Under the pieces are notes generated by a model. It saw only the letters and a list, made by a program, of their open reading frames with translations, searched no databases and was not told the DNA's origin. A stretch of 64,000 bases of DNA from Diphasiastrum complanatum. Its lineage: Eukaryota > Streptophyta > Lycopodiopsida > Lycopodiales > Lycopodiaceae. The translations under genes and the position numbers were made by a program. Within the stretch, counting starts at the first letter, position 1, and the number at the start of each line of letters is the position of its first letter. The DNA lies in NCBI GenBank assembly GCA_029204225.1, contig MU831968.1:1-64000 (forward strand), written 5' to 3'. Below are positions 35,025-47,859 of this stretch, piece by piece.

Positions 35025-35768
35025 AAATGATGGAGTCGATGATCTATTAGTTTGACACAGAAAGATTGTATGTCTCCTTAGTGATGTTGTGTGTTACTTG
35101 TGAGAAATTGTCAACTAGTTTGATATTTTGGATATGTTTGTTTATTTGGCAATTGAGGCCATTTTTCATATTAGACTTAGAGTTTGATTTCTCAAACTTA
35201 TATTAGTCTAAAAGCATTTGGATTACCACTTTTAAAAGTGAGGGAAATACTAGGAGATCGAGTTTAGTAGATTCAAATGAATTTTGCATGTGTAGAATTG
35301 ATTTTTTGTACGTCAAAACGCAATTTAGGTTTATGAACATGATGAATTATGATTTCACACTTGGTTTACTGGAATTGGCTGATTTTTTATGCATTGGGAA
35401 GGTTTCATTGGAGGCTACAATATTCTATATCAAGTTTTAGGCAATTGCATGAAGAAATTAGAAGATTCAATCTTTTTTTTATTTTGTCAAAAATCTAATT
35501 TTGATTGGATCTCTATTTTTTGAGGTTGTTGGACCTCCATAGAGTGTGTTTCAATCTTAGGAAATGGCAAGATTCATTATATTGTTGGTAGATCATAGGT
35601 TGATCAAGATTTCTTCATTCTATGTGTTGATTTTCTAGTGATAAGTGCTATAAGATAATTTATAGGTTCAATATCGTTGTCATTTCTTTTTGGAAAAAAA
35701 TTGTTGTTGTTCAAAGAGTGCTTTTTGCATTGGAACATGTTGAAAGAGAAAGATCAGGTCATTGCAAC
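35025..35768. other. Region with no supportable gene
   Basis: AT-rich DNA between the copia LTR and a plus-strand copia gag. It may be leader or LTR of that copia copy, but no primer site or LTR end was recognised. Confidence 0.4.
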
Positions 35769-36633
35769 ATGGCTACAATGAGTGCATTCATGTTGGAAGA
35801 CATTGACAACCTCATCCAACTACTCTACATGGAAGGTGAGAATGGAATCAAGTCTTGAAATATATGAGTTGATGGATATTGTTGTAGGTTTGGAGGAGAG
35901 ACCCTTGGTTCAACACAATCAAGTGAGGTATGACAAGAGAGCAAATAAAGCTCTACACATGATCAAGACGAATGTTACCAATGAGCTACTCAAGGATATT
36001 GGTAAGAGCAATTCATGTCGAGAGGCTTGGGAAGCTTTGAAGAAGCTTTATGAATCCAAGTCTACATCTAGAGCGTTGAATCTAAGAAGACAAATCCTTC
36101 AAAGCATACAAAAGAAAGAAGAGAATCCTAATACTTTTGTTTTGAGAGCAAAGGCTTTAAGTGATGGGTTAGCTTGCATTGATGAGAGCATTAAGGAAGG
36201 AGAGCTTGTTCAAGTTATTCTTAGTGGTTTGTTGGGTGCTCATGCTAACATTGAACAAAGACTTACTATTCAAAAAAATTTGCCAAGTTTGGTGGACCTT
36301 CAAGAGATCTTGATCAACGAGGAATATAGGCTTCAAGCAAGAGGTGGATCTACATCGACATCTTAAGATGAGGAGGCCATGTTCATCAAAGGCAAGTTCA
36401 AGGGAAAAGGTAAGGGCAAGTGGTCTAAAGGACAAAATGATGGTGAGTCTTCTTCTTTTGGTAAGAAGAAAGATAGGTCTAAATTGAACTGCTTCTATTA
36501 TGGCATCAAAGGTCATTTTGCAAGTGATTGCTACAAAAAGAAGAGAAATCAAGGAGACAGGCAAGTTAATCTAACTTTTGATGAGGATTATAGTTGTTGG
36601 ATGATCTCATGTTATTCTAAGTACAGAGTTTAA
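35769..36633 (+). pseudogene. Ty1/copia gag fragment (plus strand)
   Basis: ATG 35769 (MATMSAFMLED), a frameshift before 35820, then NYSTWKVRMESSLEIYELMD, KTNVTNELLKDIGKSNSCRE, ALKKLYESKSTSRALNLRRQ, LRAKALSDGLACIDESIKE and LINEEYRLQA: the UBN2-type copia gag. A TAA at 36364 is followed in the same frame by a basic stretch (IKGKFKGKGKGKWSKG) and a zinc knuckle CFYYGIKGHFASDC, where the second Cys is Tyr. The copy ends near 36633 against minus-strand copia sequence, so protease and everything after it is missing. Confidence 0.85.
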
Positions 36634-36639
36634 AAGATC

Positions 36640-37372
36640 ATTAACAGTTCTAGAGTAGATCTATAGATTGATTATTGGTAGAGCATGAAGACGTATAATG
36701 AAGGCGTAGGCAACCACAATCTCCTTCGTATGTGACTGCAGGAGCATGATATTGTGGTGTGATCGCAAACGTACGTTGACCACAATCGTTGACTTGTTGT
36801 GTTCCTTCGGTCAGTCCTCTTCGTAAGTTGTAGTTCATCCACTTTGCATTGTGACCGCAGGCTAGACTCGGGTGGTTCCTTGCGGTATCCCATGTAAATA
36901 TGTAGTACATTGCATTCCTCGCATTCTTCGAAAAAATGTCGCATTTATCGGGTCCCCGAAATCCGGAGTAAAACACTGTTGTCACATTTATCGCAAAAAC
37001 CTTTTGTTCTTGGGTGCTTGGAATGTTAAGTAGAAGACTCGCGGTATGTTTTATGTGATGTTGAATAGCCAATAAAAATATACTTATAACTGACTAGATC
37101 TAGTTTTTTCCTCTTATCAGATGGTATTTTTGCATAGCAAAGACATCCAAACACATGTAGGTGTTTCATACTTCGTTTGTAACCATAGTAGGATTCAAAC
37201 GGAGTTTTGGAGTCAATTGCCTTTGTGCTGAAATAATTTTGCAAATAGTAGACTGTAGAAATTGCTTCAGCCCAAAATTTCTTTGGTAGCTAAGCATTAT
37301 ACATCATGGATCGTGCAGCTTCCAACAATGTTCGATTGTAGTGAACTGATGGTGTACACCACATGAAGATAG
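36640..37372 (-). pseudogene. Copia integrase C-terminal fragment (minus strand)
   Basis: Minus strand: CTPSVHYNRTLLEAARSMM (37360-37290), AEAISTVYYLQNYFSTKAID, FESYYGYKRSMKHLHVFGCL and IFIGYSTSHKTYR (37244-37030), closely matching the integrase at 31166-31852. Beyond about 37025 the sequence (36640-37020) is no longer coding and may be LTR-derived. Both ends are abrupt. Confidence 0.75.
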
Positions 37373-37494
37373 GTAGTCTACAAGACATGATTGCAGATGT
37401 GTTCACCAAGGCATTGAGCATTAATGCACACAACAAATTTTGTGCATTGCTTAGTTTGAAAATCAAGGCATTCACAGATCTAGGTTCAAGGTGG
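37373..37494 (+). pseudogene. Copia RNase H C-terminal end (plus strand)
   Basis: Plus strand: LQDMIADVFTKALSINAHNK, then FCALLSLKIKAFTDLGSRWG, the usual end of copia pol, just before a GGTGGGG purine tract and an LTR. It is fused at its left to an opposite-strand integrase fragment, so an inversion or recombination joined two copies. Confidence 0.8.
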
Positions 37495-37497
37495 GGT

Positions 37498-38370
37498 GTT
37501 GGATTTATCTCCTCTACTCTCCTAAATCCCATGTTAATCTAGTTCCATTTATATTGTTGCAAATTCACACATTAGAAGATTATAAATGAATGTGAGGATT
37601 CTTAAGATATTGAGTAATTCTTGACCAATTGGGAGAGTCAAGAATCTAGATCAGTCAATCTAAATTCTTTTACTCCATTACATACTTGAGATTGTGCAAA
37701 TCTCACAGACATTTTCATGAAGTAATTGTTTACTTATGAGGAATTTGCTTACCTTAGTTGATGAAATTTTACTATAGATTGTAGTCGAGGAATGCTTGTG
37801 TACTGTTTTTAGCCTAAAATATCCGATTAATTAGGAGCGTTAAGTCAATCAAGATTGAATGGTTAATTATGAGCATTTATGACATGTCTACAAGTAATCG
37901 TGGATAGTCTTGGACTATAGTTGTTTGGATCTTTAACTTTTGAACATTGATTTCCAATGTATGGTGACCTTTCACCTGGTGATTCATGTAAATTGAGGTT
38001 ACATGAAGGTAACTTCACTAGATTGGAGATAATCAGGCCCAATAGGAAAATTTATTGCTTAGTGTACTTCTAAAGGTCGATATAGTACTGAAGTGTCGAG
38101 ATTAGATAATTTGAGAATTATTCCATCTCTAAGTACTTGTTTGATATTGAAATCAGCTAAGAATTGATTTTCGAGGTAAATGTGAAAGTTAAAAGGTTGA
38201 TTTGTTAGCTTTTGAACTTAATCTTTAGGTTTGGTTGACTGCTCATCTAGTGTAATATGTAAACTTAGTTTATATGATGATGATCGTTGGATATATTGAA
38301 GATTTTGCCCATTTGGATAACTTAGCGCTCAATATACCTTGAAAGAGTACCCAGAATTGTCGAAAAGTGG
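37498..38370 (+). mobile_element. Copia 3' LTR (plus strand), right end uncertain
   Basis: Starts TGTTGGATTTATCTCC immediately after the purine tract. The start resembles the LTR of the neighbouring minus-strand copy (TGTTGGATTAGTCTCC). Its end lies somewhere before about 38370 and cannot be fixed without a partner. Confidence 0.6.
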
Positions 38371-39597
<1,227 letters not shown>

Positions 39598-39603
39598 TCC
39601 CCC

Positions 39604-41187
39604 TTAATCTGAATCCTTGAATGCATTGACTTTCAAACTTAGTTCTACACATAATCTTCTGTGTGTATCCAAACTTAATGCTTTGGTAAAAATATCTACT
39701 GTCATATCTTGCGTTCTACAGTACTGCAATCCAACCTCTTCGTTGAGAACTTTGCTTCTGACAAAATGATACTTCATTTCAATGTGCTTAGTCCTAGAAT
39801 GAAATCTAGGATTGGCTGATAAAGTGATGGCACTTTGATTATCACAAAATAATGTTGTCGGAGCATATTGATTCAGACCGATATCTGAGAGTAAATTCCT
39901 CAAGCAAATTGCTTCCTTTGTAGCTTGAGAGGCTGCGATATACTTTGATTCAGTGGAAGATAGAGCTATCGAAGATTGCTTGCAACTGTTCCAGGAAATT
40001 GGACCATTGTTAAGGAAGAATGTAAATCAGGAAGTGGATTTACGAATGTCTACATCTCCTACCCAACTTGCATCTGTGTAACCACTGAGTAAATTGAGTT
40101 TGTCGTTGGTGACTGCTCCATAACAAATGCAAAAGTCCATAGTAGCTCGAAGATATTTCATGACTCTGATTAGAGCCTTCCAATGTGTTACACCAAGATT
40201 AGTCATAAACTGACTGAGAGAGCTGACTGCAAAAGCTATGTCTGGTCTGGTACAGATCATGGCGTACATAAGAGATCCTATAACAGAATGGTAAGGATAC
40301 TCACGCATCTGCTGCTTCTCATGAATTGTTTGGGGACATTGGTCCTTTGACGATTTGAGTCCTGGTTCCATTGGTGAGAGAGCTAATGTGCAATTGATCA
40401 GATTATATCTGACTAACATGTTGTAGATATATCTCTGTTGTGTAATGTAGACCAACTTCTATTTTCTGTCTCTGTGGATTTGTATACCAAGGCAGAAATG
40501 AGCTTCGTGCAGATCGGTCATGTCGAATTCGGAAGATAGCATTGTCTTGGATTCTTTTATTAGATCGGTACTGTTGTTGAAAAGCAATGTATCATCCACG
40601 CATAAAGTGATAATGATAAAAGACTGCTGCACTGTTTTGAAATAAATGTTTGAATTCAAAGAGCTAGGTGTATAGCTATAATCAATAAGGAAAGTATTGA
40701 TCCTTTGAAACCATGCTCGAGCAGATTGCTTCAAGCCATAAAGTGCCTTATGGAGTTTACACACATGTTTGTGCTTACCTTTGATAATATAACCTTTGGG
40801 TTGCACCATGTAAATGTCTTTTTCAATAACTCCATTAAGATATGTTATCTATACATCCATTTGATGTATTTCCAAATCTGCTGCAGTGGCAAATGATAGC
40901 AAAAGTCAAATAGAAGAATGCTTGACTACTAGACTGAAAGTTTCAGTGTAATCGACGTTTTATACATGAGAAAATCCTCTGGCGACAAGTCGTGTCTTTC
41001 TTCAGTTGATGCTTCCATATGTGTTGTACTTGACTTTGAAAATCCATTTGCAATCAACTACGTTTCTGCTAGCAGGTAATTCGACAATTGTCCATGTTTG
41101 GTTCTTGATAAGAGATGAATACTCTTTATCTATAGCTTTTTTCCAGAGATCAAAATCAGGCTGACTGAGTGCCTCTTGGATAGACAT
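39604..41187 (-). pseudogene. Ty1/copia RT-RNase H, 5' truncated
   Basis: Minus strand: MSIQEALSQPDFDLWKKAID and NQTWTIVELPASRNVVDCKW (41187-41002), then VQPKGYIIKGKHKHVCKLHK, ALYGLKQSARAWFQRIN, the catalytic box TLCVDDTLLF (about 40600), DLHEAHFCLGIQIHRD, YPYHSVIGSLMYAMICTRPD (about 40310), and RNase H with LFCDNQSAITLSANPRF (about 39835), HSRTKHIEMKYHFVRSK and VDIFTKALSLD. It stops just before the polypurine tract. A few frameshifts and stops are present. The left part of the element (gag to integrase) is replaced by a gypsy gag fragment at about 41200. Confidence 0.88.
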
Positions 41188-41199
41188 AAGTTCTTGAAC

Positions 41200-42080
41200 A
41201 AGGTAGGCTGCAAACTCGTCGATATATCGATTAGGTGGTCTGCTGGTTCTTGAATAGCCGATGGTGGCTTCTGTCTTGCTAAACAGTCTTTATAGCAATG
41301 CCCATAACCACAGTCGCGACATAATGGTACAAATTTCTCTTTATCTGGACATTCTGCAACTCTGTGATTTTCTCCACATGCAAAGCATCCACGCGGTGCT
41401 CTTGTCCAATTTCTAGATGCTTGTTGTTGCACGACAGCATAAATAGCATACTGTTCTGAAGATTCACCTTCTTGATTTACCATAGTTCCATTGCTCGATA
41501 CTTTTGTACGATTCTGGTCCCATCAAATTGGCGGGAGAAGCGGAGTGCTTTGGTGGGACAGGTAAGGCTAAACGTTCCGGGTGTCCAAGAGCAGATTGTG
41601 AAGATCTGGATGCTGGATTTCCTCCATATTGTGGTCCTCGATATCCCATTTGGGCATACCATTGCTGAATTATCCGAGGATTGAAGATGCAAAAAGCAGT
41701 CTCATGATCAGACGAATTACACAAATGGCATACATTGATTTTCATTCATTTTTTTAATTAAGGAGACTCATTCACTGTGTGATTTCCTGTACAAATAGAA
41801 CACCAGACATTTTCCCTAGTAGGAAAAGTCTTCGCAAACTTCTTAGGTTCCTTGTTCGCTTTTCCATGGAAATCTTCCAATGCATTGATCTTCTCATCAA
41901 ATTGCGACTGCAATTTTTCCATCTGTTTCTACTGGTTCTTCTTGAGTTTCTCAAACGCATTGAGCATCATTTTTGCAGTAACATTGACATTCATTGATGC
42001 AATAGTCGTGGATGTTGTAGTGGTTTGCCCTGCTATATAAGACAACATACTAATATTCGGCTCATCGTCTGAATCTTCAT
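41200..42080 (-). pseudogene. Gypsy gag C-terminal fragment with zinc knuckles (minus strand)
   Basis: Minus strand: EEDEDSDDEPNISMLSYIAG (about 42075), MLNAFEKLKKNQ and a short coiled coil, then ENVWCSICTGNHTVNE, CHLCNSSDHETAFC (about 41725), CFACGENHRVAECPDKE and CRDCGYGHCYKDCLARQ (about 41350-41275). It has three or four Cys/His clusters. The plus-strand gag at 42090 carries the same set in the same order, so both come from one family. It joins copia RT on its left. Confidence 0.8.
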
Positions 42081-42089
42081 CCTCCTCCC

Positions 42090-43437
42090 GAATTGCTCAT
42101 GAGTGGTATTTCAACCTTGAGCGTCACGAACAAAACGAGTGGGAATCACTCAAGGACTCCTTCATTAAGAGGTTCAAATCATCCAGGTTTCTTGAATGCC
42201 CATTTTTATTGCTTAGTAAGATCAAAATGAGAAAGGATGAGAGGGTACGCGATTACATCGAACGACTCAAGCGTCTTAAGACTGAATACCCTGCCCACTT
42301 AGCACCTGATCAGGCCGTGCTCATATGGTTCATGGCTAGCCTCCCGAAATCTATCCGGCGTGAACTTAGACCTCCATAATCCTATGCTACCTTACGTGAT
42401 GCTATGGATGATGCCATCCACGAAGAGGATGAAGGCTCCGATGAAGAATATGAACCCCAACATTCTCGAGCCATTGTCTCTGACCAAAGCCATAGATCTC
42501 AAGGTGAAGGATCCTTTGCCGATGTTGCCACACAATTGTTGTTACAACAACTTGAAACCATGAATAAAACCCACCAGGCATAGATGGATAAGATATCCAA
42601 AGATTTTGAACAGAAATTGAAAAATACCATACCACAAGGGCCTATGGTCAACCAATTTCCCAAGCGTGATAATGTTTGGTGTCCCACATGTCAACAAAAT
42701 CACATGACGAACAAACGAATAGACAGATAGCCCAAAGGTTTTGCATCTTTTGCAACACCAACAATCATGATACATCTACTTTTATCTACAATCCAAGAAT
42801 GCCAGTCGTTGCACGACAATACCAATGGAGGATGCAACAACAGGGTCCCCAAATTACAAGTTACCAAAGGCCCACATTCCAACAAGCACCCCAACAACTC
42901 TTAGGACTACCTAGACCGAATAACGCAGCACCAGCCTTAGTAGTGCGACAGCCTGGGCCTCAGATGAACCGTCAAATCATCCTAGCAAACCTTGCTACCA
43001 AAAGTCATGATCCTCAACCTCAGCTAGAGTTCAGCCTTGAGAATGTCTATATGTCTGAGGATCAAGGGTTCCCCTATTTTTACTCAGATGGAACTGAAGC
43101 TTCTATTTATCCTTTATTTACCACACAACAATGTTTCTATGAAAATAGAGCACCTATCCAATGTTATGGTTGTGGAGAGAACCACCGCATCGCCGAGTGC
43201 CCATATAAAGGCACCTACACACCTATCTGTAGGGAATGTGGCCATGGCCATTGCTATAAAGATTGCCCATCCCAACCAGTAGAGCCACAAGTTGTTGCAC
43301 CTGTCAACCTTGCAACTGTTGTACATGATAGGAGAGCGAAATCCACAAAACTAGAAGCCCCTGTCTACGTTCAGACGCATGCCCCAACACTTGAAAGATT
43401 CCCCAATGGTAGAGAGAATTTTGAACGAGGAGCATAG
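42090..43437 (+). pseudogene. Gypsy gag with zinc knuckles (element D)
   Basis: Capsid region AHEWYFNLERHEQNEWESLK, DSFIKRFKSSRFLECPF, VRDYIERLKRLKTEYPAHLA and LIWFMASLPKSIRRELR (to 42375), a stop, then an acidic HEEDEGSDEEYE stretch. A frameshift near 42670 leads into Cys/His clusters NVWCPTCQQNHMT, CIFCNTNNHDTS, then CYGCGENHRIAECP (about 43160) and CRECGHGHCYKDCP (about 43230). The N-terminus, leader and 5' LTR are missing; it begins head-to-head with the minus-strand gag at 42080. Confidence 0.85.
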
Positions 43438-43929
43438 TCAACCCCATACTATAAGCCACTACACTAAATCCACTGGACCAGAAGAGTATCCCAACCCACA
43501 AAAAGAAAAAGATCGTTATATCAAGGTAAAAAGGTGGATCCAAGAGGAACAAGCTAAGGCCCCTATTGGGAATCTCAATCGGTATGGATTCACCTATACA
43601 CTCGAACAAAGTTGTGAAAACTCCTACCTCAACCATGAACTAGGAAGGGCTTATCCAACCTGAGTTTGATGAAGAACCCTTTGCCTCCCTAGTACCAGCA
43701 GGGAGTGGGAATGAAGCCTTAACTGCTTTATTGTCCAATCATGTCACCTTGCCTTAAGTGATGTTTTGAAGAGTTCCAAACCCCTACGCCAAGCCTTAAT
43801 CTTCTGGTTAGGAGATAAAAATACACCTACAAGACCCTCCATGACTGGAGAGAGTGATGATGACCAATTTGTAATGGCCATTGGTGTTACTTGGAAAATT
43901 GAGAAAAGTAATATTACCCTTCATGTTTA
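43438..43929 (+). other. Gag-to-protease linker of element D, frameshifted
   Basis: Open in pieces (HYTKSTGPEEYPNPQKEKDR, KRWIQEEQAKAPIGNLNRYG) with no domain recognised. It joins the gag to the protease and was probably part of the polyprotein. Confidence 0.5.
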
Positions 43930-44227
43930 GCACAAGAACCTCCCTTCAGTAGCTGCTGTTATTGACGGTGGTTCAGGTGTAAACATCATGTCATCACACA
44001 TATATCGAGAGTGGGGGCTGAGTGCCTTAAAGGCCGCGGGTTTTTCTATAAAACTTGTTGATCAGAACTGTGTCAAACCCATGGGAATTGTTGAAAATGT
44101 ACATGTGAAGGTCGCTCACCTTCGCTTTGTCATTAACTTCACAGTCTTAGATCTTTCGAATACAACCTCAGCTTACCGACTTTTGTTAGGAAGAACCTGG
44201 CTAAAGTTAGCCAAAGTAATGCCATGA
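43930..44227 (+). pseudogene. Retroviral-type aspartic protease (element D)
   Basis: VIDGGSGVNIMSSHIYREWG (catalytic Asp near 43963), then AAGFSIKLVDQNCVKPMGIV, VHVKVAHLRFVINFTVLDL and YRLLLGRTWLKLAKV, the flap and second hydrophobic-hydrophobic-G region. The DGGSG form (rather than DTG or DSG) is shared with element A. A stop occurs at 44225. Confidence 0.85.
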
Positions 44228-46680
44228 CTAGGGTACAGATCGTATCACATTGGAGAATCGGGATCGAGCGGTGAGAGTCGATTCAAATACCTGGACCATT
44301 AAGCCTGCGAGACCATTAGAAGAAACGACTTCGTCCACTACCGATCACACGATCGATCGAAATCTCAAAAAGCACTACAAGTCATTGGGAATCCATCAAG
44401 ACTCTGATACTGATATCATCAATTGGATTGATGCTCTAGCTACAGTCGATTGCATGAGCTCCGTAAAAGGACCCATCTCCCTACTCCGAGAAGCCAATCA
44501 AGAGTCAAAACCTGCAAACCAAAAGCATGTCACCCTTGATGATGAGATCAGAATCGGGCTAAACATGATCGAACTATCATGGCTTCCATTAGAACCACCC
44601 CCAGAACTCTGTGAAGAAGAATTTCTTCCTTGGTATTCAGTAATCACCTTGGAAGATGATGTGGGATATTTTGACGAACAAGCATTATCTTACTTTGATC
44701 CCCAGTGTTATGGAGAAAGACGACTACCAGAAGACGTTCCTAAAATCCCATCCCTTGCTAAGGTCTCTAAAGAGCCTCGCCCCACAAATGTATATCAATA
44801 CCGGGTCAAGATAGGCCAATGGGACAATCCAGTAGATGAAGCCATAACCAGTGTGGACACCACGTTGTGGGACCCCCTTAAGAAGACAATTTTTTTTCTC
44901 AAACCCTCCTATCTGCTCGTGCTCTGTCAATACGGTGGCAGTGAAGAAACCAACTTCCAAAATATCTGCTAATCTAAAGGGAAAAGCTAAGATGGGTTGT
45001 GATCGTCCACAACTCATGAATACCAAAATTCAACCAATAGACATTGCATCTAAGGTCTCAAAAAGAGTCTCGACAACATCCACTTCTCCATCCCAAAATC
45101 AAGAACTAAGACATGATTCAGAATCGACGGTTGAGTCTTTGCACGATGTACCAGTGTACTTTCGAGACTATACCTTAGATGATGTGATCGTTGCTATGCC
45201 CCAAGCCCAGCGGGAACTCGACTCGAATGATGCACCTAAAAATTCTTGTTCGTATGAGGGTTGTGCAAAAGTCCAACCTCTAGATCTAGCCGATCCTGGA
45301 GAAGGAGAGAAGATAGTCTATGTAGGTGAACAACTTACTATTGAAGAGCTACCCGATTTAAGAGACCTTCTACGAGAATACCGCGATTGTTTTGCATGGT
45401 CCTACAAGGATCTGAAGGGAATACCACCTGAAGTAGTGCAGCACACCATTCCATTAGTCGATGGTGCCGAACCGAAAGTGAGTCGACCTTATCGTTGCAA
45501 CCCCCATTACTCCGAACTGATTCAACAAGAGTTGGAAAAGTTACTAGAAGCTGGATTCATATATGAGATTGAGCATACCAACTGGGTATCCCCAATTGTG
45601 ATTGTGCCTAAAAAGAACGGGAAACTACGCATTTGTGTAGACCTTAAAAAATTTAACGTAGTCACAAAGAAGGACCATTTTCCCCTGCCCTTTACCAAAG
45701 GAGTGCTCAAACGAATAGCAAGAGAAGAGGCCTATAGTTTCCTCGATGGATTCAGTGGGTATAACCAAGTGCAAATAGCACCTGAAGACCAGCATAAAAT
45801 TGCCTTTGCAACCGCATGGGAGACATGATTTTTGCGTAGTGCCATTTGGGTTGTGTAATGCACCAAGCATCTTCCAGACGGTTATGCAACATGCCTTCAA
45901 GGAGTTTCTTCAGAAATTCTTAGAAGTATTCCTTGATGATTTGTGTGTACATTCAGCCCGTAGGTATCACTTAAATCGCCTAGAACAAGTTATGCAACAA
46001 TGTCGACGATATGGCATTTCCCTTAACCAGTCAAATGCCAAATATGGGTAACTCATGGCATCGTGCTAGGACATATCACATCGCAATACGAAATTGCCAC
46101 TGATCCAGATAAGATAAAAGTAATAATTGAGATGACCCTGTCCAAAACAGTGCGTGATGTCTATACCTTTATGGGGCACGCCAATTACTATAGATGTTTC
46201 ATATTACTATTTGCATTATTGGCCTTGCCTCTCTACCGCCTCACTGTTGAACCTAAGTGGACACAAGAAGCCCTAGACACCTTCGAGAAGATTAAGCAAG
46301 CCTTGGTCACCGCCCCAATCCTACGGTCTCCAAATTGGAGCATCGAATTTTTTGTGCACACTGATGCATCTAAGTATGCAATAGGGACCGTGTTGACCCA
46401 ACCGGGTGAGAAAAAGAAAGATTTCCCCATCTGCTTTGCGAGCCGTCAGCTCATTGAAGCCGAAGTTAACTACACTACCACCGAATGGGAGGCCCTTGCC
46501 ATGATTTTTAACATTAAGAAATTTTGACATTACCTTTTGGCCAACGTTTCGCCTTTTATGTTGACCATCAACCATTGTTACATCTGGCAAATCGACCTTG
46601 TACAGCGGGCCGTATTACACGATGGCTTTTACAGCTTCAAGAGTTTGAGTTTCGGATAGTGATTAGGATCGAAAAATAAT
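44228..46680 (+). pseudogene. Gypsy RT and RNase H (element D)
   Basis: A linker (44250-44950) with a frameshift near 44940 leads to PVYFRDYTLDDVIVAMPQAQ (about 45150). RT: VQHTIPLVDGAEPKVSRPYR, FIYEIEHTNWVSPIVIVPKK (about 45555), LRICVDLKKFNVV, FSGYNQVQIAPEDQHKIAF. A frameshift near 45820 is followed by FGLCNAPSIFQTVMQHAF and the catalytic EVFLDDLCVHS (about 45930). A stop at about 46049 is followed by VRDVYTFMGHANYYR. RNase H: FFVHTDASKYAIGTVLTQPG (about 46350) and FASRQLIEAEVNYTTTEWEA. RT catalytic residues are intact; only frameshifts disable it. Confidence 0.9.
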
Positions 46681-46685
46681 ATTAT

Positions 46686-47051
46686 TTGATTGACCACCTT
46701 TCTAGATTGACAACACGTCGAGAAGAAGTGGGAGTTGATGATGAACTCCCAGATGCTCATATTTTTTATGCTGATGTAGTTCAAGAATGGGCTGCCGATA
46801 TAGTTGAGTATCTTGTGAGGGGACGACCTGATCCTTCCCTACCTTTCGTAGATCAACAAAAGTTGATAATAAAAGCTGCCCCATATAGCTTAATAGCTGG
46901 ACAACTTTATCGAATGGGGATAGACCATACCCTTCGAAGATGCCTACTAGACCATGAAATAAAATCTATTATTAGTACAACTCATGAAGGAATTGGTGGT
47001 GGTCACTTGGCCGCTGATGCTACTACTCGAAAAATCCTCCAAGAAGGATAG
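46686..47051 (+). pseudogene. Integrase zinc-binding N-terminus only (element D)
   Basis: DHLSRLTTRREEVGVDDELP (end of RNase H and linker), then YSLIAGQLYRMGIDHTLRRC and STTHEGIGGGHLAADATTRK, the HHCC-type N-terminal region. The catalytic integrase core with its DDE residues does not follow; after the stop at 47049 the sequence is non-coding. The element could not integrate by itself. Confidence 0.8.
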
Positions 47052-47784
47052 TTCTATAAAAAAACTTTGAACTCAGTGCCAAAATCAATGCTAGTGAAGG
47101 AAATACCATTTGCAATAATTGTAACAGTTCCAAACCAGCCAAATAGCACAACACAACTCACTAGCGGAGTCAAAAACCTCAATATCTCTCCCAATTTTCA
47201 CTGTCTTGATTCTCCTATTTGACCATGGCTAGAACACATCTTGATAAGTCTAAATTGAGTCAGGGGAACCATGAACCCTAAATCCCAACCCTGTAGGCCA
47301 AAAATAGTAAAAATCACCTAACCTCACCTACAGGCTTGTCTTTTTGAGATGTTGCCTCGCCCTCTTCAAAATAGACTCCTCATATTATGCTCTATCAACA
47401 ATGAGTGAGGCGAGCCAAGACTTCCAGCCAATTTTTGTTGGAGACCCATTTTTCAAAAATCACTATACAGGCTCCCCACACGTGTGAAAATGACATCATG
47501 GTTTGCCCGCTTGATATTTTACACATCTTTCTATGCTAAAACTATTGTCCAATCAGCGAGCCAAGATCCCTAGCCAAACTCCCAAAAAATAGAAATTTAG
47601 TGATTTTTTGAGTTGAACTAAGTTTTTTGGCCATTTTTTTAGCACTGTTTTGGATCCCCGCACGTGTGAATGACCTGATCTTGGTTCGCCTCTATCACCA
47701 TTGATCTTAGAATGTCCTTTTTAGTCAATTTGATATCTAACATCTTGGTTCCCCAAATTTGGCAGAAGGGGGGGGGGGGGGGGG
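47052..47784. other. Non-coding stretch before aORF copy D, with a G17 run
   Basis: About 700 bp without domains, replacing the integrase core. It ends with an unbroken run of 17 G (47768-47784). Confidence 0.55.
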
Positions 47785-47795
47785 TCTATATAAGG
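47785..47795 (+). promoter_or_regulatory. TATA-like box before the aORF
   Basis: TCTATATAAGG lies about 70 bp upstream of the ATG at 47860, which sits in a favourable AAAAATGG context. The spacing suits an internal promoter for a separate aORF transcript. Suggestive only. Confidence 0.4.
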
Positions 47796-47859
47796 AGGTT
47801 GAATCCATTCAAAACTCACACTTGCTCCTCCCGGTGCCAAAACCCTACGAGGCACAAAA

